Origin: Nocardioidaceae bacterium
GTDB taxonomy: Bacteria > Actinomycetota > Actinomycetes > Propionibacteriales > Nocardioidaceae
Reading direction: 5' to 3'
DNA: 5,651 nt
Assembly: GCA_013811715.1 (NCBI GenBank)
Contig: JACCUS010000068.1
Span: forward strand, 1 to 5,651
Both the position numbers and the translations under genes were made by a program. Shown here one piece after another: positions 1-5,232 of this stretch (position 1 is the first letter of the stretch; every line of letters begins with the position of its first letter). A model generated the notes under the pieces. That model was given only the letters and a program-made list of their open reading frames with translations. It was not told the DNA's origin and did not search any database.

Positions 1-95
1 TGGTCTCCGAGCCGCATGACCGACCCCTTGCCGTGGGACCGCTCGATCTGGGCGAGTGCGTTGTCGAGTGCCTTGGTGCGGTCTGCTTCAGCCAT
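1..95 (-). CDS. recA: RecA recombinase, N-terminal fragment (gene continues past the left edge)
   Basis: RecA forms ATP-dependent filaments on single-stranded DNA, carries out strand exchange and triggers LexA self-cleavage in the SOS response. Only the first 31 codons are in the window. They read MAEADRTKALDNALAQIE, followed by RSHGKGSVMRLGD, which is the hallmark N-terminal helix and the KGSVMRLG segment of bacterial RecA; the Walker motifs would lie outside. The ATG at 95-93 is chosen because it matches the family start and has a good Shine-Dalgarno AGGGA at 108-104, eight bases upstream. The gene is divergent from the sigma factor gene at 382. Two damage-responsive promoters are visible upstream (234-262 and 153-175). 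Identification is from recognised family sequence and is very secure even though the fragment is short. Confidence 0.95.
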   Translation of the reverse strand, partial: MAEADRTKALDNALAQIERSHGKGSVMRLGD

Positions 96-118
96 CTGCG
101 CTATCCCTAACGTCGGTC

Positions 119-131
119 GGGTCGTCGACCC
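119..131. repeat. Short palindrome in the recA 5' leader
   Basis: GGGTCG-T-CGACCC is a perfect 6-base inverted repeat around one central base. It sits between the proximal recA promoter and the recA ribosome binding site, so it would lie in both predicted recA leaders. As RNA it could form only a small hairpin (4 pairs, 5-base loop). It could equally be a weak operator or a chance palindrome in GC-rich DNA. Confidence 0.35.
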
Positions 132-152
132 CGGTCTCGTTGTCTGCAGAAG

Positions 153-175
153 ACGCTAGCCGGGGCCTCCGACAG
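153..175 (-). promoter_or_regulatory. Proximal recA promoter resembling RecA-NDp (PafBC-dependent, LexA-independent)
   Basis: Read on the minus strand, this is CTGTCGGAG (175-167), eight bases, then TAGCGT (158-153). The mycobacterial RecA-NDp promoter consensus, activated by PafBC independently of LexA/RecA, is TTGTCRGTG-N8-TANNNT. The match is 7 of 9 in the upstream element, the exact 8-base spacing, and a full match in the -10. The position also fits: in Mycobacterium tuberculosis the LexA-independent promoter is the one closer to recA. A start point near 146-147 would give a leader of about 50 bases carrying the AGGGA ribosome site. The assignment to PafBC is inferred by analogy; pafBC is not in this window. 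Confidence 0.7.
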
Positions 176-187
176 AACTCAGAACTC
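174..187. repeat. Tandem 7-base direct repeat next to the proximal recA promoter
   Basis: AGAACTC occurs twice in immediate succession (174-180 and 181-187). The first copy overlaps the upstream element of the proximal recA promoter and the second extends just beyond it, where an activator could sit. The repeat is exact; any role in activator binding is speculative, and chance is possible at this length. Confidence 0.45.
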
Positions 188-233
188 GCAGCTGGCTGTG
201 GACGACGGCCCGACCCGTGCTTCGTGTGGACAA

Positions 234-262
234 ACGCTATCCCGAACACCTGTTCGAACCAA
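234..262 (-). promoter_or_regulatory. Distal, LexA-controlled recA promoter
   Basis: On the minus strand TTGGTT (262-257) is followed by a 17-base spacer and TAGCGT (239-234), a good sigma-A type promoter for a GC-rich actinomycete. The LexA operator at 243-256 lies wholly inside the spacer, so bound LexA should block RNA polymerase. The -10 hexamer is identical to that of the proximal recA promoter. A start near 227 would leave a leader of about 130 bases before the recA ATG, running through the proximal promoter. The geometry is seen directly; promoter activity is inferred. Confidence 0.75.
243..256. promoter_or_regulatory. LexA operator (SOS box)
   Basis: CGAAC-ACCT-GTTCG is a perfect 5-base inverted repeat with a 4-base centre, matching the Gram-positive/actinobacterial SOS box (CGAACN4GTTCG; the extended mycobacterial form is TCGAACN4GTTCGA). 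The right arm extends to GTTCGA, whereas the left flank is C rather than T. It lies 148 bases upstream of the recA start and 126 bases upstream of the sigma factor ATG, inside the spacer of the distal recA promoter. It is the only full SOS box I noticed in the window. Confidence 0.88.
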
Positions 263-381
263 CCCGACACGCCGGGATGACTCGGCCGGCAAGGCGGGGT
301 GAGGCCCCAGAAGAGTGCGCGTGCACCGAGAAAGTCGAGGCTCACCCCTCACGAAACCGGGTCGCCGCGCGTTCACCTGAT

Positions 382-864
382 ATGACCGCCAAACCGTTCG
401 ACCAGGTCGTCGAGGAGCACGGCGCCGTCGTACTGCGGGTGTGTCGGGCGATCCTGACGCCAGTCGACGCGGACGACGCGTGGTCTGAGACGTTCCTCGC
501 CGCCATGCGGGCCTACCCCGACCTCCGCGCCGACAGCAATGTGCGCGCATGGCTGGTGACCATCGCGCATCGCAAGGCGCTGGACCGGCACCGAGTGGCC
601 AGACGCAACCCCGCACCGGTCGACTCGGTACCCGAGCAGCCGACTTGGTTGGGCAACCCTTCCTCGCCCGACGACGAGCTGTGGAACGCGGTCAGATCGC
701 TGCCCGAGAAGCAACGCGGAGCGGTCGCCTACCGCTACCTGGCCGATCTGCCCTACCGCGAGATCGGCGCGCTGCTCGGGACCAGCGAGGCAGCCGCGCG
801 GCGCTCCGCCGCCGACGGCATCGCCAGCCTGAGAAGCACCTACGCACAGGAGACAGCCACATGA
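382..864 (+). CDS. Small ECF-like sigma-70 family RNA polymerase sigma factor
   Basis: This 160-residue protein has the two-domain layout of ECF sigma factors. Region 2 spans about residues 6-75, with the DADDAWSETFLAAMR core-binding helix near 29-43 and the NVRAWLVTIAHRKALDRHR stretch at 53-71 that recognises the -10 element. A linker near 76-96 leads to region 4 at about 97-152, with the helix-turn-helix PYREIGALLGTSEAAARR at 124-141 for -35 recognition. The ATG at 382 is chosen because region 2 begins right after it; the upstream in-frame extension runs back over the recA control region and does not look like protein. No Shine-Dalgarno precedes this ATG, so translation may be leaderless or weak. 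The stop overlaps the ogt start (ATGA, 861-864), indicating translational coupling. No anti-sigma gene is adjacent. Its regulon is unknown; control of its own operon and an alkylation response are inferences from context. Confidence 0.9.
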   Translation: MTAKPFDQVVEEHGAVVLRVCRAILTPVDADDAWSETFLAAMRAYPDLRADSNVRAWLVTIAHRKALDRHRVARRNPAPVDSVPEQPTWLGNPSSPDDELWNAVRSLPEKQRGAVAYRYLADLPYREIGALLGTSEAAARRSAADGIASLRSTYAQETAT

Positions 865-1514
865 TGACCACCAGCGACCCCACTAGCGAATCCACCCGCC
901 GACCCACCGGCGAGCCCAAGGGCGACTTCGTGTCGGCACTGGTCGGTCACGCGGAAGACCAGAGGCTCGTGACGCTGCGCAACCGCCTCGCCGACCAGGC
1001 GGACGAGACGGGTGTCCTCGACGTCGCGTACCGGACGATCGACACCCCGGTAGGTGAGCTGTTGATCGCGGCCACCGAGCGCGGCCTTGTCCGCGTCGCC
1101 TACGCGGTCGAGGGCCACGAGACCGTGCTGTCGACGATCGCCGCCCAGATCAGCCCGCGGGTCCTGCGAGCCCCGGCCCGCCTCGACGACGCCGCACGCG
1201 AGCTCGAGGAGTACTTCACCGGCCGGAGGCGCGCGTTCGACCTCCCGCTGGACATGCGGCTGGCTCGGGGTTTCCGTCGCGTCGTGCTGGAGCATCTGCG
1301 CGAGATCGCGTACGGCGCCACGGCCAGCTACGGGGTCGTCGCCACGGCCGCGGGCAAGCCAGCAGCGGTGCGCGCAGTCGGCACCGCGTGCGCGAAGAAC
1401 CCGCTTCCGGTCGTCGTCCCCTGCCACCGGGTGGTGCGCAGCGACGGAGCTGTGGGCCAGTACGTCGGCGGGCCGGCCGCCAAGCAGGCCCTGATCACCT
1501 TGGAGGCGGCCTGA
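861..1514 (+). CDS. ogt: Methylated-DNA-[protein]-cysteine S-methyltransferase (O6-alkylguanine-DNA alkyltransferase)
   Basis: This suicide repair protein transfers the alkyl group from O6-alkylguanine (and O4-alkylthymine) in DNA to its own cysteine. The 217-residue product carries the active-site motif PCHRVV (Cys188, His189) preceded by NPLPVVV with the hinge Asn180. The DNA-binding helix-turn-helix has Tyr157 in ASYGVVA and the arginine finger Arg171 in VRAVG. The C-terminal GQYVGG-AAKQALITLE segment completes the domain. The ribonuclease-like N-terminal domain begins near residue 55 (AYRTIDTPVGELLIA), leaving about 54 extra residues with a helical, charged stretch (about 30-50). This extension seems typical of an actinobacterial subgroup. 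The start at 861 follows AGGAGA (848-853) with a 7-base gap; a second ATG follows immediately. It overlaps the sigma gene by 4 bases and is clearly in its operon. The symbol ogt is by family; no Ada-type regulatory domain is present. Confidence 0.95.
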   Translation: MMTTSDPTSESTRRPTGEPKGDFVSALVGHAEDQRLVTLRNRLADQADETGVLDVAYRTIDTPVGELLIAATERGLVRVAYAVEGHETVLSTIAAQISPRVLRAPARLDDAARELEEYFTGRRRAFDLPLDMRLARGFRRVVLEHLREIAYGATASYGVVATAAGKPAAVRAVGTACAKNPLPVVVPCHRVVRSDGAVGQYVGGPAAKQALITLEAA

Positions 1515-1576
1515 CCAGCACCGAGGTGCCAGCAACACGAGATGAGCCGCCACCCCGAGACCCCGAGAGCCTGCGG

Positions 1577-2914
1577 CTACACCCTCCTGGACGCCGACGT
1601 GCCCGACGCGTCTGACGGTTCTGACGCGCCGGTGTCTGACGTGTCCGACGTGTCGGAGGCATCGGCTCGGGCCACCGCCGCCGCCACCAGCACCAGCACC
1701 GACAGCACAGCGGCCGCCGCGTTCAGCGTGCCGAAGCCCCACACCCCCACCACCACACCGGCCAGCGCACCACCGGCCGCCGCCGACAGCCCCATCATCA
1801 GATCCGCAGCGCCCTGCACCCCCGGACGCTCCGAGAACGAGACGGCGTCGACCAGCAGCGCCGAGCTCGAGATCAGCGCCAGCGACCACCCGAGCCCGAG
1901 CAGGAACAACGCCCATGTCAACGTGGCGGACGCACCGTCCGGCGTACGACCTGCCAGCACCACCGCGACCAGCAACACGACGGCACCGGCGGCGAGTACG
2001 GCGACACGGCCGACCCGGTCGGCCAGCCACCCCACCAGCGGTGAGAACGCGAACATGCCGAGCACGTGCATGGAGATGACGAATCCGACGATCCGCAGAC
2101 TCGCTCCCCCGTGATCCATGTGCAGCGGCGTCATCACCATCACCGAGACCATCACGGTGTGGGCGAGCGCCATCGCCGCCACGGCAGCGGCAGCTCGCGG
2201 CGTGACGGCCAGGACGCCCAACACCCGTCGCACGTTGACGTGGTGGTCGGTGGTCTCGCCACGCGACTCGGCCGCCGAGCGTGCCACCAGCAACGGGTCG
2301 GGCCGCAGCCACACGGTCAGCACCAGCACTGAGGCGACCAGCCCGACAAGCCCGAGCACGAACGCGCCGGACAGCTCCGGCAGGCCCACCCGCTCGGCCC
2401 AGACCCCGGCGGGCCCCACCAGGTTGGGTCCCAGCACGGCCCCGACTGTCGTCGCCCAGACCACGATCGACAGCGCCCGCGCCCGGACGCGCGGCTCGGC
2501 CAGATCGGTCGCGGCGTACCTCGCCTGGCTGTTCGCACCGGTCGCCGAGCCCAGCAACAGCGTGCCGAGCAGCAGCACCGCGAACGAGCCGACGACCGCT
2601 GACAGCACGCACAACCCCGCCCCGACCGCGCCGACGCCATACCCGAGCGCCAGTCCCGGCCGCCGCCCCCGGAGCGACATCACTCGCGCCATTGCGAACG
2701 CCGCCAGCGCCGCTCCCACCACCTGGGCCGTCTGCGGCAGCCCGGCCAGCGTCTCGTCGTCGACGATCTCCGCGGCCAGCAGCGACGACACCGCGATCCC
2801 GGTCGACACACCCACACCGCCGAGCGCCTGTGTCACCACCAGCGTTGCGATGGTGCGCCGCTGGATCTCGGCGTGGGAGGGCGGGACCTCGGCCGCGCGC
2901 AGCTCAGCGCTCAT
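1577..2914 (-). CDS. Major facilitator superfamily (MFS) transporter, probable efflux type
   Basis: This 445-residue integral membrane protein has about 12 hydrophobic segments (roughly 21-50, 61-80, 87-107, 110-128, 146-168, 183-203, 240-262, 273-293, 304-322, 330-352, 370-390, 393-415). MFS motif A appears twice, as expected from the internal duplication: RVMSLRGRRPG (77-87) in the loop between helices 2 and 3, and GWLADRVGRV (295-304) between helices 8 and 9. A charged central loop lies near 204-232. The substrate cannot be read from sequence; the fold fits proton-driven drug or metabolite export. The C-terminal tail (417-445) is a hydrophilic Ser/Asp/Thr run with an SDTSDTSDT repeat. The ATG at 2914 lies 6 bases after the DUF3046 stop, so the two are probably co-transcribed; a GGGAG inside the end of DUF3046 may serve as a distant ribosome site. 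The gene is convergent with ogt across 62 bases. Confidence 0.92.
   Translation of the reverse strand: MSAELRAAEVPPSHAEIQRRTIATLVVTQALGGVGVSTGIAVSSLLAAEIVDDETLAGLPQTAQVVGAALAAFAMARVMSLRGRRPGLALGYGVGAVGAGLCVLSAVVGSFAVLLLGTLLLGSATGANSQARYAATDLAEPRVRARALSIVVWATTVGAVLGPNLVGPAGVWAERVGLPELSGAFVLGLVGLVASVLVLTVWLRPDPLLVARSAAESRGETTDHHVNVRRVLGVLAVTPRAAAAVAAMALAHTVMVSVMVMTPLHMDHGGASLRIVGFVISMHVLGMFAFSPLVGWLADRVGRVAVLAAGAVVLLVAVVLAGRTPDGASATLTWALFLLGLGWSLALISSSALLVDAVSFSERPGVQGAADLMMGLSAAAGGALAGVVVGVWGFGTLNAAAAVLSVLVLVAAAVARADASDTSDTSDTGASEPSDASGTSASRRV
1580..1666 (-). repeat. Low-complexity Ser/Asp/Thr tail-coding region of the MFS gene
   Basis: The last 29 codons of the transporter encode a hydrophilic tail. 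SDT occurs three times in tandem (residues 420-428, bases 1631-1657), followed by looser SEPSDASGTS. At DNA level this is an imprecise 9-base repeat with alternating TCC/TCT and ACG/ACC codons. Such a tail would face the cytoplasm; its acidic, disordered character is visible, but no function can be assigned. Slippage between copies could vary its length between strains. Confidence 0.6.
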
Positions 2915-2920
2915 GTCGCA

Positions 2921-3115
2921 TCAGCGCTCCCGCGCCGGCAGCTCCAACACGCGCCACACCTCACGCCACACCGCCTTGGCGTCCCAGCCCTCAGCGAGGG
3001 CCTGCTCGACGGTGCGCTCTCCCAGCCCGGCGATGACATGCTCACGCGCCCATGTCCGCGCGTACCCGGCCCCGAGCGAGTCGTCCATCCGGGCCCAGAA
3101 CTCCGTGTGCCGCAA
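2921..3115 (-). CDS. DUF3046 family small protein
   Basis: This 64-residue protein matches the actinobacterial DUF3046 family from end to end: MRHTEFWARMDDSLGAGYA at the start, a WAREHVIAGLGERTVEQAL middle, and a WDAKAVWREVWRVLELP end. The function is unknown. It is soluble, has no signal peptide, and is probably helical. Members are commonly encoded immediately upstream of recA (for example Rv2738c before recA in M. tuberculosis). The start is taken as TTG at 3115-3113 because it aligns with the family's MRxTEFW beginning; AGGAAAG lies 11 bases upstream, a slightly long spacing. The nearest downstream ATG would cut the conserved N-terminus. The stop is 6 bases before the MFS ATG, suggesting a two-gene operon. 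Length is normal for the family. Confidence 0.88.
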   Translation of the reverse strand: MRHTEFWARMDDSLGAGYARTWAREHVIAGLGERTVEQALAEGWDAKAVWREVWRVLELPARER

Positions 3116-3201
3116 GGTGTCTGCTTCTTTCCTGGGTACGTCGATCGGCTGGCGCCCAGCCTAGTGCGACCAGGCCGCTGATCTTGCGGCAGGCTGGCGG
3201 G
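3116..3201. promoter_or_regulatory. Divergent intergenic region between DUF3046 and the DUF5107 gene
   Basis: This 86-base spacer must hold the promoters for both flanking genes. A CTAG at 3161-3164 is shared by possible -10 hexamers in both directions: TAGGCT on the minus strand (3163-3158) and TAGTGC on the plus strand (3162-3167). Neither has a convincing -35 at 17 bases. Overlapping -10 elements would make the two transcription units mutually exclusive, but this is tentative. Confidence 0.3.
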
Positions 3202-5136
3202 GTGCAGGTCATACCGCTGCGGCTGCCGGGTGCTCTCATCGGCGAGGACGACCCCGTCCCGCGCGTCGACAGCTTGCTCGAGGCGCGGGTCGATCTCGGG
3301 GTCGAGCTCCCGGAGCGGATTCACGGGACCGCCGCCACCGGCCAGCCACGGTCGCTGCACCCGTACCTGATGCAGAACCGGTACTCCCGAGAACGGGTGG
3401 ACATCGACCTCGACACCGTCGTGCTCGAGAACGAGCACCTGCGGGCTCAGTTCATCCCCCAGCTCGGAGGCAGGCTCTGGTCGCTGACCGAGCTCGACTC
3501 CGGCCGCGAGCTGCTGTACCGCAACCAGGTCGTGCAGCCCGCCAACCTGGCGCTGCGCAACGCCTGGTTCGCGGGCGGCGTCGAGTGGAACATAGCGACG
3601 AAGGGCCACTCGCCACACACCTGCACGCCGCTGCACGCCGCAGGCGTCGCCGGCCCAGACAACGTGCCAACCCTGCGCATGTGGGAGTTCGAACGACTGC
3701 GAGGCGTGGTGTACCAGATCGACGCCCGGCTGCCTCCCGGCGCCCGAGCGCTCCACGTGTACGTCAGGATCCGCAACCCGAACGACACGGCGGTCCCCAT
3801 GTACTGGTGGTCCAACGCGGCCGTGCCCGAGAGACCGGACGTGCGAGTCGTCGCGCCGGCGACCCGCGCGTACGCGACGTCGTACGACGGCACCGTCCGC
3901 TCCGTGCCCGTCCCGGCGCACCAGTCGGTGGACCGGACATGGCCGACGCGCAACACCTACGCCGCCGACTTCTTCTTCGACCTCGGCCGCATCAGCCGAC
4001 CGTGGATCGCGGCCGTCGACGGCTCCGGGCACGGGCTGGGCCAGGCGTCGACCGCACGGCTGCTGGGTCGGAAGCTGTTCTGCTGGGGCACCGGTGCCGG
4101 CGGGCGCCGCTGGCAACGGTGGCTGTCTCCCGAGGGCGGTGAGTACCTGGAGATCCAGGCCGGCCTCGCCGCCACCCAGTACGAGCACGTCGAGATGGCG
4201 GCCGGTGAGAGCTGGTCCTGGCTGGAGGCGTACGGCGATGTGGCGGCCGATCCCGTGGTGGCACACGGGGCGCACTGGAACGCTGCCACCGACCACGTCG
4301 CCGCGCGGATGGATCGGCTCGCCGCTGCGGAGCCGATGGCAGCGGCGTACGAGCAGGCTGATGCGATGGCCGACCGTCCCCCCGGAGCGATGATCTGCCG
4401 AGGCAGCGGGTGGGGCGCGCTCGAGCGAGAGGCCCGTGCCACGACGGGCCAGGGGTGGGTCGACGAGGCCGGGACCCCGTTCCCGAGCGACACGGTCGGA
4501 GTCGAACAGGAAGGCTGGCGTGCCCTCCTCCGCGACGACGGTGCTGCGGGCGCTGCCCTGCGGGACGCCGCCCCGCAGACCCCGCCGCGCTCCTACGTGA
4601 CGGGTGAGCCCTGGCAACGGCTGCTGGCCGGCTGCGTGGAGTCCTGGGCACGCGACTACCACCTCGGCGTGATGGCGCATGCCGCCGGCGACCTCGAGGC
4701 CGCCCGGGCGCGCTACTCCGCCTCGGTGGCCCAGCAGCCGACCGCCTGGGCGCTGCACGGGCTGGCCGTGGTCGCCGGGGAGGAGAATGATCCTGGAGCG
4801 GCAGCCGGCCTGCTCGCATCCGCTGTGGCGCTGGCCCCCGATCAGCCCTCGCTCGTCCACGAGGCCGTTGCCGCGGCACTCGATGCGGGCGACGGCGCCG
4901 GCGCCTTGACCCTCGTGGACTCCGCCTCACCCGGTGTGCGCGAGTCCGGCCGAGTCCGGCTCCTGGAAGGACGGGCCGCCCTCGCCTGCGGATGCCACGA
5001 CCGGGTTGCCGAGGTGCTGACCGCAGGAGTCGAGGTCCCGGATCTGCGCGAGGGTGAGACCTCGCTGAGCGACCTGTGGCTCCAGCTGCACCCCGACCAG
5101 CCCGTCCCCCCGGAGTACGACTTTCGGATGCGGTGA
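3202..5136 (+). CDS. DUF5107 domain protein with TPR-like C-terminal region
   Basis: This 644-residue soluble protein has no signal peptide or membrane segment. The N-terminal part (about 1-330) matches DUF5107, a beta-sandwich of the galactose-mutarotase-like class often found with carbohydrate genes. Its visible signatures are IPQLGGRLWSL (85-95), WFAGGVEWNIATKGH (122-136) and MYWWSNAAVPE (200-210). The C-terminal half is helical, and about 485-600 has TPR-like helix pairs (YHLGVMAHAAGDLEAARARY, then ALHGLAVVAGEENDPGAAAGLL). It ends with PPEYDFRM, typical of full-length members. GTG at 3202 is chosen as start because the family pattern (IPLRLPGALIGEDDPVP) begins right after it; the ribosome site is weak (GGCGGG directly adjacent). 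Upstream in-frame codons overlap DUF3046 antisense and look non-coding. A sugar-binding or glycan-processing role is inferred from fold only; no catalytic residue can be assigned. Confidence 0.87.
   Translation: MQVIPLRLPGALIGEDDPVPRVDSLLEARVDLGVELPERIHGTAATGQPRSLHPYLMQNRYSRERVDIDLDTVVLENEHLRAQFIPQLGGRLWSLTELDSGRELLYRNQVVQPANLALRNAWFAGGVEWNIATKGHSPHTCTPLHAAGVAGPDNVPTLRMWEFERLRGVVYQIDARLPPGARALHVYVRIRNPNDTAVPMYWWSNAAVPERPDVRVVAPATRAYATSYDGTVRSVPVPAHQSVDRTWPTRNTYAADFFFDLGRISRPWIAAVDGSGHGLGQASTARLLGRKLFCWGTGAGGRRWQRWLSPEGGEYLEIQAGLAATQYEHVEMAAGESWSWLEAYGDVAADPVVAHGAHWNAATDHVAARMDRLAAAEPMAAAYEQADAMADRPPGAMICRGSGWGALEREARATTGQGWVDEAGTPFPSDTVGVEQEGWRALLRDDGAAGAALRDAAPQTPPRSYVTGEPWQRLLAGCVESWARDYHLGVMAHAAGDLEAARARYSASVAQQPTAWALHGLAVVAGEENDPGAAAGLLASAVALAPDQPSLVHEAVAAALDAGDGAGALTLVDSASPGVRESGRVRLLEGRAALACGCHDRVAEVLTAGVEVPDLREGETSLSDLWLQLHPDQPVPPEYDFRMR
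4941..4960. repeat. Exact 10-base tandem repeat inside the DUF5107 gene
   Basis: CGAGTCCGGC occurs twice back to back (4941-4950, 4951-4960). Because 10 is not a multiple of three, the two copies are read in different frames (E-S-G, then R-V-R). The reading frame stays family-like on both sides, so this is not a fresh frameshift. Loss or gain of one copy would truncate or alter the last ~55 residues. Confidence 0.6.
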
Positions 5137-5232
5137 CCCTCTCGCCCGCTTCTTCGTGATCGCCGTACGACGCACCGCGTGAACAGCTTTGCGAGTCGGC
5201 AACTGTGCGCAGGTGCTGGCATGCTCTGGTCC

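Noticed and set aside
353..373. Possible ECF-type promoter (GAAAC ... CGTT) for autoregulation of the sigma gene
   Set aside because: The spacer is only 12 bases, against the usual 16-17 for ECF promoters, and the elements are weak.
217..381. Extension of the sigma factor to an upstream GTG at 217 or ATG at 277
   Set aside because: The added residues resemble no sigma region, and the GTG at 217 would place coding sequence over the SOS box and distal recA promoter. The family-like start is at 382.
1518..1529. Possible hairpin terminator between the convergent ogt and MFS genes (GCAC-CGAG-GTGC)
   Set aside because: The stem has only four pairs and there is no T tract on either strand. I cannot call a terminator in this 62-base gap.
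840..2612. A 590-residue minus-strand open frame running antisense to ogt and through the MFS gene
   Set aside because: It is Arg/Gly/Ala-rich and low in complexity, matches no family, and overlaps two well-supported genes (ogt and the MFS transporter). It is a typical GC-rich shadow frame.
2118..3164. A 348-residue plus-strand open frame opposite the MFS and DUF3046 genes
   Set aside because: It is Ser/Thr/Ala/Arg-rich with no recognisable domain, exactly antisense to genes with clear family motifs.
2911..4860. A 649-residue minus-strand open frame opposite the DUF5107 gene
   Set aside because: The plus-strand frame has strong DUF5107 motifs from end to end; the antisense product is Arg/Gly/Pro/Val-rich without domain features.
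5137..5232. Terminator or clear promoter between the DUF5107 and DUF664 genes
   Set aside because: No stem-loop with a T tract is visible. A CATGCT seven bases before the ATG at 5233 could be a leaderless -10, but it has no -35 at proper spacing.
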